NCBI RefSeq assembly: GCF_000002235.5
Contig: NW_022145609.1
Span: 28,233,153-28,297,152, forward strand
Direction: 5' to 3'
DNA: 64,000 bases
Origin: Strongylocentrotus purpuratus
Taxonomy: Eukaryota > Echinodermata > Echinoidea > Camarodonta > Strongylocentrotidae
The translations under genes were made by a program, and so were the position numbers. Shown in pieces: positions 1 through 14,629 of this stretch. Under the pieces are notes generated by a model that saw only the letters and a program-made list of their open reading frames with translations, was not told the DNA's origin and made no database searches. Numbering within the stretch: the first letter of the stretch is position 1; the number at the start of each line of letters is the position of its first letter.

Positions 1-3000
1 TCTAATGGCATGTAGTACATTCATTGTGGAGAAACTAGCCTATTAAAAAAAAAAATATTTTCCTCCAAAATCCTGAACCACCCCGGCCCTTACCATTTCG
101 GCCTGAAATTGGTGTTTATTCAAATTATCACAATATTTGCCCCTACACCCCTTTCAAAGGGATATGTGGGTCAGGATCCATCTAATGGCATGTATGGACA
201 TTCATTGTGGGGAAACTAGCCTATCAAAAAAAAATATATTTTCCTCCAAAATGCTCAACCACCCGGACCTTCTAATTTCGGCCCGAAAGTTGTGATAATT
301 CAAATTTTTACAATATTTGCCCCACCCTTCCAAAGGGATATGGGGGTCAGGATCCATCTAATGGCATGTATGTACATTCATTGTGGGGAAACTAGCCTAT
401 TCAAAAAAAATAATATTTTCCTCCAAAATGTTGAACCACCGCGGCCCTTACCATTTCGGCCTGAAATTGGTGTTATTCAAATTATCACAATATTTGCCCC
501 TACGCCCTTTCAAGGGGATATGGGGGTCAAGATCCATCTAATGGAAAGTATGTACAATCATTGTGGGGAAACTAACCTATTAAAAAAAAAAAAAAATTCC
601 TCCAAAATGCTGAACCCCTGGCCCTTACAATTTCGGCACGAAAGTTGTGATAATTCAAATTTTACAATATTTGCCCCTTCGCCCCTTTCAAAGGGATATG
701 GGGGTCAGGATCCATCTAATGCCATGATGTACATTCATTGTGGGGAAACTAGCCTATTAAAAAAAAAAATATATTTCCTCCAAAATGCTGAACCACCCCG
801 GCCCTTACCATTTCAGCCTGAATTGGTGTTTATTCAAATTATCACAATATTTGCCCCTATGCCCCTTTCAAAGGGATATGGGGGTCAAGATCCATCTAAT
901 GGCATGTAGTTACATTCATTGTGGAGAAACTAGCCTATTAAAAAAAAAATGTTTTCCTCCAAAATCCTGAACCACCCCGGCCCTTACCATTTCGGCCTGA
1001 AATTGGTGTTTATTCAAATTATCACAATATTTGCCCCTACGCCCCTTTCAAAGGGATATGGGGGTCAAGATCCATCTAATGGCATGTATGGACATTCATT
1101 GTAGGGAAACTAGCCTATTCAAAAAATATAATATTTTCCTCGAGAATGCTGAACCACCCCGGCCCTTATATTTCGGCATGAAATTGGTGTTTATTCAAAT
1201 TATCACAATATTTGCCCCTACGCCCCTTCCAAAGGGATATGGGGGTCAGGATCCATCTAATGGCATGTATGTACATTCATTGTGGGGAAACTAGCCTATT
1301 CAAAAAATATAATATTTTCCTCGAAAATGCTGAACCACCCCGGCCCTTACCATTTCGGCCTGAAATTGGTGTTTATTCAAATTATCACAATATTTGCCCC
1401 TACGCCCCTTTCAAAGGGATATGTGGGTCAGGATCCATCTAATGGCATGTATGGACATTCATTGTGGGGAAACTAGCCTATTCAAAAAAAAAAATATTTT
1501 CCTCCAAAATGCTCAACCACCCCGGACCTTCTAATTTCGGCCCGAAAGTTGTGATAATTCAAATTTTTACAATATTTGCCCCTACACCCCTTCCAAAGGG
1601 ATATGGGGGTCAGGATCCATCTAATGGCATGTATGTACATTCATTGTGGGGAAACTAGCCTATTAAAAAAAAAAATATTTTCCTCCAAAATGCTGAACCA
1701 CCGCGGCCCTTACCATTTCGGCCTGAAATTGGTGTATTAAATTATCACAATATTTGCCCCTACGCCCCTTTCAAGGGGATATGGGGGTCAAGATCCATCT
1801 AATGGCAAGTATGTACATCATTGTGGGGAAACTAACCTATTAAAAAAAAAAAAAAATTTCCTCCAAAATGCTGAACCACCCCCGACCTTCTAATTTCGGC
1901 CCGAAAGTTGTGATAATTCAAATTCTTACAATATTTGCCCCTACGCCCCTTTCAAAGGGATATGGGGGTCAGGATCCATCTAATGGCATGTATGTACATT
2001 CATTGTGGGGAAACTAGGCTATTGAAAAAAAAAAAATATTTTCCTCCAAAATGCTGAACCCCTGGCCCTTACAATTTCGCCACGAAAGTTGTGATAATTC
2101 AAATTTTTACAATATTTGCCCCTACACCCCTTCCAAAGGGATATGGGGGTCAGGATCCATCTAATGGCATGTATGTACATTCATTGTGGGGAAACTAGCC
2201 TATTCAAAAAAAAAAATATTTTCCTCCAAAATGCTGAACCACCGCGGCCCTTACCATTTCGGCCTGAAATTGGTGTTTATTCAAATTATCACAATATTTG
2301 CCCCTACGCCCCTTTCAAGGGGATATGGGGGTCAAGATCCATCTAATGACAAGTATGTACAATCATTGTGGGGAAACTAACCTATTAAAAAAAAAAAAAA
2401 ATTTCCTCCAAAATGCTGAACCACCCCGACCTTCTAATTTCGGCCCGAAAGTTGTGATAATTCAAATTCTTACAATATTTGCCCCTACGCCCCTTTCAAA
2501 GGGATATGGGGGTCAGGATCCATCTAATGGCATGTATGTACATTCATTGTGGGGAAACTAGGCTATTGAAAAAAAAAAATATTTTCCTCCAAAATGCTGA
2601 ACCCCTGGCCCTTACAATTTCGGCACGAAAGTTGTGATAATTCAAATTTTTACAATATTTGCCCCTTCGCCCCTTTCAAAGGGATATGGGGTCAGGATCC
2701 ATCTAATGCCATGGATGTACATTCATTGTGGGGAAACTAGCCTATTAAAAAAAAAAATATTTTCCTCCAAAATGCTGAACCACCCCGGCCCTTACCATTT
2801 CAGCCTGAAATTGGTGTTTATTCAAATTATCACAATATTTGCCCCTATGCCCCTTTCAAAGGGATATGGGGGTCAAGATCCATCTAATGGCATGTAGTTA
2901 CATTCATTGTGGAGAAACTAGCCTATTAAAAAAAAATATTTTCCTCCAAAATCCTGAACCACCCCGGCCCTTACCATTTCGGCCTGAAATTGGTGTTTAT

Positions 3001-6000
3001 TCAAATTATCACAATATTTGCCCCTACGCCCCTTTCAAAGGGATATGGGGGTCAAGATCCATCTAATGGCATGTATGGACATTCATTGTGGGGAAACTAA
3101 CCTATTAAAAAAAAAAAAATTTCCTCCAAAATGCTGAACCACCCCCGACCTTACAATTTCGGCACGAAAGTTGTGATAATTCAAATTTTACAATATTTGC
3201 CCCTTCTCCCCTTTCAAAGGGATATGGGGGTCAAGATCCATCTAATGGCAAGTATGTACAATCATTGTGGGGAAACTAACCTATTAAAAAAAAAAAAAAA
3301 ATTCCTCCAAAATGCTGAACCCCTGGCCCTTACAATTTCGCACGAAAGTTGTGATAATTCAAATTTTTACAATATTTGCCCCTTCGCCCCTTTCAAAGGG
3401 ATATGGGGGTCAGGATCCATCTAATGCCATGGATGTACATTCATTGTGGGGAAACTAGCCTATTAAAAAAAAAATATATTTTCCTCCAAAATGCTGAACC
3501 ACCCCGGCCCTTACCATTTCAGCCTGAAATTGGTGTTTATTCAAATTATCACAATATTTGCCCCTATGCCCCTTTCAAAGGGATATGTGGGTCAGGATCC
3601 ATCTAATGGCATGTATGGACATTCATTGTGGGGAAACTAGCCTATTCAAAAAAAAAAATATTTTCCTCCAAAATGTTCAACCACCCCGGACCTTCTAATT
3701 TCGGCCCGAAAGTTGTGATAATTCAAATTCTTACAATATTTGCCCCTACGCCCCTTTCAAAGGGATATGGGGGTCAGGATCCATCTAATGGCATGTATGT
3801 ACATTCATTGTGGGGAAACTAGGCTATTGAAAAAAAAAAAATATTTTCCTCCAAAATGCTGAACCCCTGGCCCTTACAATTTCGCCACGAAAGTTGTGAT
3901 AATTCAAATTTTTACAATATTTGCCCCTACACCCCTTCCAAAGGGATATGGGGGTCAGGATCCATCTAATGGCATGTATGTACATTCATTGTGGGGAAAC
4001 TAGCCTATTCAAAAAAAAAAATATTTTCCTCCAAAATGCTGAACCACCGCGGCCCTTACCATTTCGGCCTGAAATTGGTGTTTATTCAAATTATCACAAT
4101 ATTTGCCCCTACGCCCCTTTCAAGGGGATATGGGGGTCAAGATCCATCTAATGACAAGTATGTACAATCATTGTGGGAAACTAACTATTAAAAAAAAAAA
4201 AAAATTTCCTCCAAAATGCTGAACCACCCCGACCTTTCTAATTTCGGCCCGAAAGTTGTGATAATTCAAATTCTTACAATATTTGCCCCTACGCCCCTTT
4301 CAAAGGGATATGGGGGTCAGGATCCATCTAATGGCATGTATGTACATTCATTGTGGGGAAACTAGGCCTATTGAAAAAAAAAAAATATTTTCCTCCAAAA
4401 TGCTGAACCCCTGGCCCTTACAATTTCGGCACGAAAGTTGTGATAATTCAAATTTTTACAATATTTGCCCCTTCGCCCCTTTCAAAGGGATATGGGGGTC
4501 AGGATCCATCTAATGCCATGGATGTACATTCATTGTGGGGAAACTAGCCTATTAAAAAAAAAAAAATATTTTCCTCCAAAATGCTGAACCACCCCGGCCC
4601 TTACCATTTCAGCCTGAAATTGGTGTTTATTCAAATTATCACAATATTTGCCCCTATGCCCCTTTCAAAGGGATATGGGGGTCAAGATCCATCTAATGGC
4701 ATGTAGTTACATTCATTGTGGAGAAACTAGCCTATTAAAAAAAAAAATATTTTCCTCCAAAATCCTGAACCACCCCGGCCCTTACCATTTCGGCCTGAAA
4801 TGGTGTTTATTCAAATTATCACAATATTTGCCCCTACGCCCCTTTCAAAGGGATATGGGGGTCAAGATCCATCTAATGGCATGTATGGACATTCATTGTG
4901 GGGAAACTAACCTATTAAAAAAAAAAAAAATTTCCTCCAAAATGCTGAACCACCCCCGACCTTACAATTTCGGCACGAAAGTTGTGATAATTCAAATTTT
5001 TACAATATTTGCCCCTTCTCCCCTTTCAAGGGGATATGGGGGTCAAGATCCATCTAATGGCAAGTATGTACAATCATTGTGGGAAACTAACCTATTAAAA
5101 AAAAAAAAAAAATTCCTCCAAAATGCTGAACCCCTGGCCCTTACAATTTCGGCACGAAAGTTGTGATAATTCAAATTTTACAATATTTGCCCCTTCGCCC
5201 CTTTCAAAGGGATATGGGGGTCAGGATCCATCTAATGCCATGGATGTACATTCATTGTGGGGAAACTAGCCTATTAAAAAAAAAATATATTTTCCTCCAA
5301 AATGCTGAACCACCCCGGCCCTTACCATTTCAGCCTGAAATTGTGTTTATTCAAATTATCACAATATTTGCCCCTAGCCCCTTTCAAAGGGATATGTGGG
5401 TCAGGATCCATCTAATGGCATGTATAGACATTCATTGTGGGGAAACTAGCCTATTCAAAAAAAAAATATTTTCCTCCAAAATGTTCAACCACCCCGGACC
5501 TTCTAATTTCGGCCCGAAAGTTGTGATAATTCAAATTTTTACAATATTTGCCCCTACACCCCTTCCAAAGGGATATGGGGGTCAGGATCCATCTAATGGC
5601 ATGTATGTACATTCATTGTGGGGAAACTAGCCTATTAAAAAAAATATATATTTTCCTCCAAAATGTTGAACCACCCCGGACCTTCTAATTTCGGCCCGAA
5701 AGTTGTGATAATTCAAATTCTTACAATATTTGCCCCTACGCCCCTTTCAAAGGGATATGGGGGTCAGGATCCATCTAATGGCATGTATGTACATTCATTG
5801 TGGGGAAACTAGGCTATTGAAAAAAAAAAATATTTTCCTCCAAAATGCTGAAACCCTGGCCCTTACAATTTCGGCACGAAAGTTGTGATAATTCAAATTT
5901 TTACAATATTTGCCCCTTCGCCCCTTTCAAAGGGATATGGGGGTCAGGATCCATCTAATGCCATGGATGTACATTCATTGTGGGGAAACTAGCCTATTAA

Positions 6001-9000
6001 AAAAAAAAATATTTTCCTCCAAAATGCTGAACCACCCCGGCCCTTACCATTTCAGCCTGAAATTGGTGTTTATTCAAATTATCACAATATTTGCCCCTAT
6101 GCCCCTTTCAAAGGGATATGGGGGTCAAGATCCATCTAATGGCATGTAGTTACATTCATTGTGGAGAAACTAGCCTATTAAAAAAAAAAATATTTTCCTC
6201 CAAAATCCTGAACCACCCCGGCCCTTACCATTTCGGCCTGAAATTGGTGTTTATTCAAATTATCACAATATTTGCCCCTACGCCCCTTTCAAAGGGATAT
6301 GGGGGTCAAGATCCATCTAATGGCATGTATGGACATTCATTGTGGGGAAACTAACCTATTAAAAAAAAAAAAAAATTTCCTCCAAAATGCTGAACCACCC
6401 CCGACCTTACAATTTCGGCACGAAAGTTGTGATAATTCAAATTTTTACAATATTTGCCCCTTCTCCCCTTTCAAGGGGATATGGGGGTCAAGATCCATCT
6501 AATGGCAAGTATGTACAATCATTGTGGGGAAACTAACCTATTAAAAAAAAAAAAAAAATTCCTCCAAAATGCTGAACCCCTGGCCCTTACAATTTCGGCA
6601 CGAAAGTTGTGATAATTCAAATTTTTACAATATTTGCCCCTTCGCCCCTTTCAAAGGGATATGGGGGTCAGGATCCATCTAATGCATGGATGTACATTCA
6701 TTGTGGGGAAACTAGCCTATTAAAAAAAAAATATATTTTCCTCCAAAATGCTGAACCACCCCGGCCCTTACCATTTCAGCCTGAAATTGGTGTTTATTCA
6801 AATTATCACAATATTTGCCCCTATGCCCCTTTCAAAGGGATATGGGGTCAGGATCCATCTAATGGCATGTATGGACATTCATTGTGGGGAAACTAGCCTA
6901 TTCAAAAAAAAATATATATTTCCTCCAAAATGTTCAACCACCCCGGACCTTCTAATTTCGGCCCGAAAGTTGTGATAATTCAAATTTTTACAATATTTGC
7001 CCCTACACCCCTTCCAAAGGGATATGGGGGTCAGGATCCATCTAATGGCATGTATGTACATTCATTGTGGGGAAACTAGCCTATTAAAAAAATATATATT
7101 TTCCTCCAAAATGTGAACCACCCGGACCTTCTAATTTCGGCCTGAAATTGTTGTTTATTCAAATTATCACAATATTTGCCCCTATGCCCCTTTCAATGGG
7201 ATATGGGGGTCAAGATCCATCTAATGGCATGTAGTTATATTCATTGTGGAGAAACTAGCCTATTAAAAAAAAAAAATATTTTCCTCCAAAATCCTGAACC
7301 ACCCTGGCCCTTACCATTTCGGCCTGAAATTGGTGTTTATTCAAATTATCACAATATTTGCCCCTACACCCCTTTCAAAGGGATATGTGGGTCAGGATCC
7401 ATCTAATGGCATGTATGGACATTCATTGTGGGGAAACTAGCCTATTCAAAAAAAAATATATTTTTTCCTCCAAAATGCTCAACCACCCGGACCTTCTAAT
7501 TTCGGCCCGAAAGTTGTGATAATTCAAATTTTACAATATTTGCCCCTACACCCCTTCCAAAGGGATATGGGGGTCAGGATCCATCTAATGGCATGTATGT
7601 ACATTCATTGTGGGGAAACTAGCCTATTCAAAAAAAATAATATTTTCCTCCAAAATGCTGAACCACCGCGGCCCTTACCATTTCGGCCTGAAATTGGTGT
7701 TTATTCAAATTATCACAATATTTGCCCCTACGCCCCTTTCAAGGGGATATGGGGGTCAAGATCCATCTAATGGCAAGTATGTACAATCATTGTGGGGAAA
7801 CTAACCTATTAAAAAAAAAAAAAAAATTCCTCCAAAATGCTGAACCCTGGCCCTTACAATTTCGGCACGAAAGTTGTGATAATTCAATTTTTACAATATT
7901 TGCCCCTTCGCCCCTTTCAAAGGGATATGGGGGTCAGGATCCATCTAATGCCATGGATGTACATTCATTGTGGGGAAACTAGCCTATTAAAAAAAAAAAA
8001 TATTTTCCTCCAAAATGCTGAACCACCCCGGCCCTTACCATTTCAGCCTGAAATTGGTGTTTATTCAAATTATCACAATATTTGCCCCTATGCCCCTTTC
8101 AAAGGGATATGGGGGTCAAGATCCATCTAATGGCATGTAGTTACATTCATTGTGGAGAAACTAGCCTATTAAAAAAAAAAATGTTTCCTCCAAAATCCTG
8201 AACCACCCCGGCCCTTACCATTTCGGCCTGAAATTGGTGTTTATTCAAATTATCACAATATTTGCCCCTACGCCCCTTTCAAAGGGATATGGGGGTCAAG
8301 ATCCATCTAATGGCATGTATGGACATTCATTGTAGGGAAACTAGCCTATTCAAAAAATATAATATTTTCCTCGAGAATGCTGAACCACCCCGGCCTTATA
8401 ATTTCGGCATGAAATTGGTGTTTATTCAAATTATCACAATATTTGCCCCTACGCCCCTTCCAAAGGGATATGGGGGTCAGGATCCATCTAATGGCATGTA
8501 TGTACATTCATTGTGGGGAAACTAGCCTATTCAAAAAATATAATATTTTCCTCGAAAATGCTGAACCACCCCGGCCCTTACCATTTCGGCCTGAAATTGG
8601 TGTTTATTCAAATTATCACAATATTTGCCCCTACGCCCCTTTCAAAGGGATATGTGGGTCAGGATCCATCTAATGGCATGTATGGACATTCATTGTGGGG
8701 AAACTAGCCTATTCAAAAAAAAAATATTTTCCTCCAAAATGCTCAACCACCCCGGACCTTCTAATTTCGGCCCGAAAGTTGTGATAATTCAAATTTTTAC
8801 AATATTTGCCCCTACACCCCTTCCAAAGGGATATGGGGGTCAGGATCCATCTAATGGCATGTATGTACATTCATTGTGGGGAAACTAGCCTATTCAAAAA
8901 AAAAAAATATTTTCCTCCAAAATGCTGAACCACCGCGGCCCTTACCATTTCGGCCTGAAATTGGTGTTTATTCAAATTATCACAATATTTGCCCCTACGC

Positions 9001-11129
9001 CCCTTTCAAGGGGATATGGGGGTCAAGATCCATCTAATGGCAAGTATGTACAATCATTGTGGGGAAACTAACCTATTAAAAAAAAAAAAAAATTTCCTCC
9101 AAAATGCTGAACCACCCCCGACCTTCTAATTTCGGCCCGAAAGTTGTGATAATTCAAATTCTTACAATATTTGCCCCTACGCCCCTTTCAAAGGGATATG
9201 GGGGTCAGGATCCATCTAATGGCATGTATGTACATTCATTGTGGGGAAACTAGGCTATTGAAAAAAAAAAATATTTTCCTCCAAAATGCTGAACCCCTGA
9301 CCTTACAATTTCGCCACGAAAGTTGTGATAATTCAAATTTTTACAATATTTGCCCCTACACCCCTTCCAAAGGGATATGGGGGTCAGGATCCATCTAATG
9401 GCATGTATGTACATTCATTGTGGGGAAACTAGCCTATTCAAAAAAAAAAATATTTTCCTCCAAAATGCTGAACCACCGCGGCCCTTACCATTTCGGCCTG
9501 AAATTGGTGTTTATTCAAATTATCACAATATTTGCCCCTACGCCCCTTTCAAGGGGATATGGGGGTCAAGATCCATCTAATGACAAGTATGTACAATCAT
9601 TGTGGGGAAACTAACCTATTAAAAAAAAAAAAAATTTCCTCCAAAATGCTGAACCACCCCGACCCTTCTAATTTCGGCCCGAAAGTTGTGATAATTCAAA
9701 TTCTTACAATATTTGCCCCTACGCCCCTTTCAAAGGGATATGGGGGTCAGGATCCATCTAATGGCATGTATGTACATTCATTGTGGGGAAACTAGGCTAT
9801 TGAAAAAAAAAAAATATTTCCTCCAAAATGCTGAACCCCTGGCCCTTACAATTTCGGCACGAAAGTTGTGATAATTCAAATTTTTACAATATTTGCCCCT
9901 TCGCCCCTTTCAAAGGGATATGGGGGTCAGGATCCATCTAATGCCATGGATGTACATTCATTGTGGGGAAACTAGCCTATTAAAAAAAAAAATATTTTCC
10001 TCCAAATGCTGAACCACCCCGGCCCCTTACCATTTCAGCCTGAAATGAAATTGGTGTTTATTCAAATTATCACAATATTTGCCCCTATGCCCCTTTCAAA
10101 GGGATATGGGGGTCAAGATCCATCTAATGGCATGTAGTTACATTCATTGTGGAGAAACAAAATAGCCTATTAAAAAAAAAAATATTTTCCTCCAAAATCC
10201 TGAACCACCCCGGCCCTTACCATTTCGGCCGAAATTGGTGTTTATTCAAATTATCACAATATTTGCCCCTACGCCCCTTTTCAAAGGGATATGGGGGTCA
10301 AGATCCATCTAATGGCATGTATGGACATTCATTGTGGGGAAACTAACCTATTAAAAAAAAAAAAATTTCCTCCAAAATGCTGAACCACCCCGACCTTACA
10401 ATTTCGGCACGAAAGTTGTGATAATTCAAATTTTACAATATTTGCCCCTTCTCCCCTTTCAAGGGGATATGGGGGTCAAGATCCATCTAATGGCAAGTAT
10501 GGTACAATCATTGTGGGGAAACTAACTATTAAAAAAAAAAAAAAAAATTCCTCAAAAATGCTGAACCCTGGCCCTTACAATTTCGGCACGAAAGTTGTGA
10601 TAATTCAAATTTTTACAATATTTGCCCCTTGCCCCTTTCAAAGGGATATGGGGGTCAGGATCCATCTAATGCCATGGATGTACATTCATTGTGGGGAAAC
10701 TGCCTATTAAAAAAAAAATATAATTTTTTCCTCCAAATGCTGAACCACCCGGCCCTTACCATTTCAGCCCTGAAATTGGTGTTTATTCAAATTATCACAA
10801 TATTTGCCCCTATGCCCCTTTCAAAGGGATATGTGGGTCAGGATCCATCTAATGGCATGTATGGACATTCATTGTGGGGAAACTAGCCTATTCAAAAAAA
10901 AAAATATTTTCCTCCAAAATGCTCAACCACCCCGGACCTTCTAATTTCGGCCCGAAAGTTGTGATAATTCAAATTTTTACAATATTTGCCCCTACACCCC
11001 TTCCAAAGGGATATGGGGGTCAGGATCCATCTAATGGCATGTATGTACATTCATTGTGGGGAAACTAGCCTATTCAAAAAAAAAAATATTTTCCTCCAAA
11101 ATGCTGAACCACCGCGGCCCTTACCATTT
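1..11129. repeat. ~181-bp satellite array, about 61 monomers
   Basis: The whole stretch is head-to-tail copies of one monomer. Using the word gatccatcta as a landmark, the first copy is at 175 and the last at 11024, which gives 60 intervals of 180.8 bp. Each monomer has an A-tract of about 7-16 bases, a tttcctccaaaatgctgaac segment and a near-palindrome ccctttcaaaggg. Two monomer classes are visible: class A reads cctgaaattggtgtttattc and class B reads cgaaagttgtgataattc. Many units carry a BamHI site (ggatcc), others read agatcc. The array runs off the left edge and into the assembly gap. Short reading frames of 60-100 codons occur throughout, but 181 is not a multiple of three and they change frame from copy to copy, so they are not genes. 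A centromeric or heterochromatic role is possible but is inference. Confidence 0.97.
2041..5640. repeat. Two adjacent ~1.8-kb higher-order repeats (10 monomers each)
   Basis: Reading monomer classes from 2041 gives the order B A B B A A B B A B. The same order repeats from 3841 to 5640, with matching private variants, for example the atgccatggatgtac monomer and the gtggagaaac monomer. Landmarks 2116 and 3921 are 1805 bp apart, which is ten monomers. A following block from 5641 to about 7080 has the same order but lacks the first two monomers (8-mer, ~1.44 kb). Confidence 0.8.
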
Positions 11130-11629
11130 NNNNNNNNNNNNNNNNNNNNNNNNNNNNNNNNNNNNNNNNNNNNNNNNNNNNNNNNNNNNNNNNNNNNNNN
11201 NNNNNNNNNNNNNNNNNNNNNNNNNNNNNNNNNNNNNNNNNNNNNNNNNNNNNNNNNNNNNNNNNNNNNNNNNNNNNNNNNNNNNNNNNNNNNNNNNNNN
11301 NNNNNNNNNNNNNNNNNNNNNNNNNNNNNNNNNNNNNNNNNNNNNNNNNNNNNNNNNNNNNNNNNNNNNNNNNNNNNNNNNNNNNNNNNNNNNNNNNNNN
11401 NNNNNNNNNNNNNNNNNNNNNNNNNNNNNNNNNNNNNNNNNNNNNNNNNNNNNNNNNNNNNNNNNNNNNNNNNNNNNNNNNNNNNNNNNNNNNNNNNNNN
11501 NNNNNNNNNNNNNNNNNNNNNNNNNNNNNNNNNNNNNNNNNNNNNNNNNNNNNNNNNNNNNNNNNNNNNNNNNNNNNNNNNNNNNNNNNNNNNNNNNNNN
11601 NNNNNNNNNNNNNNNNNNNNNNNNNNNNN
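11130..11629. other. Assembly gap of exactly 500 N
   Basis: The sequence is 500 consecutive N. The round length suggests a placeholder, so the true distance between the satellite and the following unique sequence is unknown. The array probably continues into it, since the monomer is cut mid-unit at 11129. Confidence 0.99.
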
Positions 11630-12426
11630 GACTGTCTGAACTTGCCTTGCAACAGCTATCCGTATCGAACTTCGTGATTACCAAGTATTTTCAGCTTTTA
11701 AAAAAAAGCATGCGATGTTTAAAATAAGAGATAAATATTTATTTTGTCTTTAAAAAATTATATGATCGGTATATTGTAAAGAAGAATTTTTTAGAAAGCT
11801 GTTTTATTATTCTAAACATTCATATTTTTTGACCAGATTTATTCAACCTGCATAAATCAAATGGCGGCTGGAACGTTGTCATTCTATTTTTGCCCCAGTT
11901 TTTTTACTTTAGAGGCACGATAATGGCACTAAACATCGCCAATCATGGATGAAATAATGTCAAATGGAAGAATACCGATCTGAGCCGAGGTATGCATTAG
12001 TTAATTGATTTGATTGATAAAAAAGGTCACTTTTAAGGGACATACTGATGATAATAATCATGATATGCGCTTTTTATAGAGGCAAGTGACAAATCCTGCG
12101 AGCTGATTTCGGGACACCGGGTCCCGATAGGTGCAAGGCCGTCGGGACCCGGTTTATGAAAATCCCGACATGACTCAGGCCTAATCAAAACACGGCCTAA
12201 GTTTGATTTCCCAGTATATAGGTCAAAGGTCATAGCTCATTAAATATGCGAATCTGGTTTCTGAAAATTGATAACTTTAGTAATTTTGACGGATTTTAAT
12301 CAATTTGATATGAAAGTACATGGCATCAAAACATGGCTAAGTTTGATTTCCCAGTATGTACCCTGCGAGGGGATGCTATGCTTTGCGTTGACTTGTTTTA
12401 TTTATGTCATTTGCATTATGAATGAG
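11630..12426. other. Non-coding sequence, no gene recognised
   Basis: No coding region is supported. A GC-rich foldback near 12105-12165 contains tcgggac and gtcccga arms. A short phrase, aagtttgatttcccagtat, occurs twice (near 12198 and 12338), suggesting a small local duplication. Confidence 0.6.
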
Positions 12427-13351
12427 GCTCATTATTTGTATTTATTGTAATATATTCATATTGGTATTTTATTAAATGTAATTTTTTGTTTTTTTTGTTT
12501 GTATTTTAGGTTACTGAGAGTTCAAGAGTTGCAGAAAGTAAGTTGATATGCTTAGAAAGGCTGAAGTCAAGTAGTTTTTAAATTAAAGCTATGACGGAAT
12601 GAAACAGATCCGCATAATTGGGAACAATTGAATGCAGAATACGAAAGCTATGGCTTTTAGAAATTGTCTATATAACTTTTTGGACACTACCAAGTTACTT
12701 TTAATTATGTCAGTAAAGGTATAGACCAGTTTTGGAAACGCCCCCCTCTCAAAAAATGAAATGGTACCTTTTATTACCAATCATGTGAAAGAATATGTTT
12801 TGACTAATACCTGATGATACAAATTTTGATACTAATTGATATATTTGGTAAATTATATCTATCCGGAGTGGATAGATATCGCGCATGTGTCGCATAGTCC
12901 CATATACATCTTTCTGTGTACAGTGCTTGTAACTTTACCATGACTGGGTCAAATTTCTCATCATTTTGATGATCCACAACCTTTCAGTACACACCAATAC
13001 TTACCGTATATGCTAGATGATCAACCTTTTGTGATCGATTCCACAACGTTTCCGAAAAAGTTTGTTTAAACACCTAGTGCAAATGATAGATGTATTTTGA
13101 TTTTAGTCCAATGCAATACATATAGTACAGGTGACCTTGCCTAAGTCGAACTTGGATAAGTCAAAAATTGCTATGGTTGAACGTCTACACGTAGCCCATC
13201 CTGTTTTGTCCCATTATTTTATAACCCTCCTAAATCAAATTTGTCTAAGTCAAAGCTATTTTATGGGTCCCAAAAGATTTGAGTTAGGCCATTAATTTTT
13301 GTTTACATGTTTAGCGTCCCAATGCAATCGCATGACCAAACTGGTCTTTAC

Positions 13352-13912
13352 TTTAAAGGTACTATGTCCCATTTGCAGGCCAACAAAATGAGAAGGCTAC
13401 ATTCGAACGGCATTTGAAAGATAATACTAATTTAGAAGTTCCCTAAAAAAAGGGGGGGGGGGGCTTGAAAATGTCTTTAAGTTGGAAAATAACGACTATT
13501 AGTTGTCGAATCGACTTAAGAACTATAGAGCCAGTAAGTAATGGTCTTATTTTCAGACCATTGTACCGAATGGTCGTACATTTTATGCTGCGCAAAGATT
13601 CAATCAGTTTAATTTTGGCCATTACAAGCAGAAGTGGGATATTGATGTTGACAAATGTTCATATACCCTTACAGCTCATTTTATGTACATGTATGTTATT
13701 ACCAAAGAAGAAAAAAGCCAGTGAGTCACTCAATAGTGTCTGACAGGGAAGCTAGTATAGCAAGTAAACGGGTTTCTTTGCATAATATGAATATTAGGAC
13801 ACTGCTAATGTTTAAATTTGACAGATAGGACATACATGACATATTCATAATTTCTGCAAAGTTCTACATAATTTGATGTTGGCTGCAAAAGGGACCGACA
13901 TAGTATCTTTAA
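13352..13912. mobile_element. Short TIR element (MITE-like), copy 1
   Basis: The left end reads ttaaaggtactatgtcccat followed by ttgcaggcc; the right end, in reverse complement, reads ttaaagatactatgtcggtc and then ttttgcagcc. These form imperfect terminal inverted repeats of about 28 bp around ~560 bp without a convincing gene. No target duplication was fixed. It lies inside the larger tandem duplication and so occurs twice. Confidence 0.6.
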
Positions 13913-14629
13913 GCATTGGATGAGGGCTCACTATTTGTATTTATTTGTGTAATATATTCATATTGGTATTTCATGAAATGCAATTGTTTTTTCTTTTCTT
14001 TTTTCTTTCAGGTTATTGACTGTTTTCAGAGTTGCAGAGAGTTGCAGAGAGTTGCAGAGAGTAAGTTGATCTGCTTAAGAAGGCTGAAGTCAAGTAGTTT
14101 TTAAATTAAAGCTACAATGGAATGAAACAGATCTGCATAATTGGGAACATAATTGAACGCGGAATAGGAAAGCTATGGCTTAATGAAATTTCTATATAAC
14201 ATTTTTGACACTTCCGTAGGTATGCAACATAATTTTGTGGACAATTCATAATACTCTTCCATTGGGTGTAGCCAAAATTTGAAGAGAATCCATAGTGAAT
14301 TATGTAAGGAGTTGATAAAGAAGAAAAAGTTTTTTTCATTGAACACCTAGTGCAAACGTATAGATGTATTTTGATTTTAGTCCAATGCAAAACATATAGT
14401 ACAGGTGACCTTGCCTAAGTCGAACTGGGATAAGTCAAAAATTGCTATGGTTGAATGTCTACACGTAGCCCATCCTGTTTTGTCCCATTATTTTATAACC
14501 CTCCTAAATCAAAATTTGTCTAAGTCAAAGCTATTTTATGGGTCCCAAAAGATTTGAGTTAGGCCATTAATTTTTGTTTACATGTTTAGCGTCCCAATGC
14601 AATCGCATGACCAAAACTGGTCTTTACCT

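Noticed and set aside
1..11129. Many open frames of 60-200 codons encoding similar peptides
   Set aside because: They are readings of the satellite monomer. The unit is not a multiple of three, the frames change between copies, and A-tract length changes break them.
11074..11727. Open frames of about 190-220 codons across the gap
   Set aside because: They are almost entirely N and carry no information.
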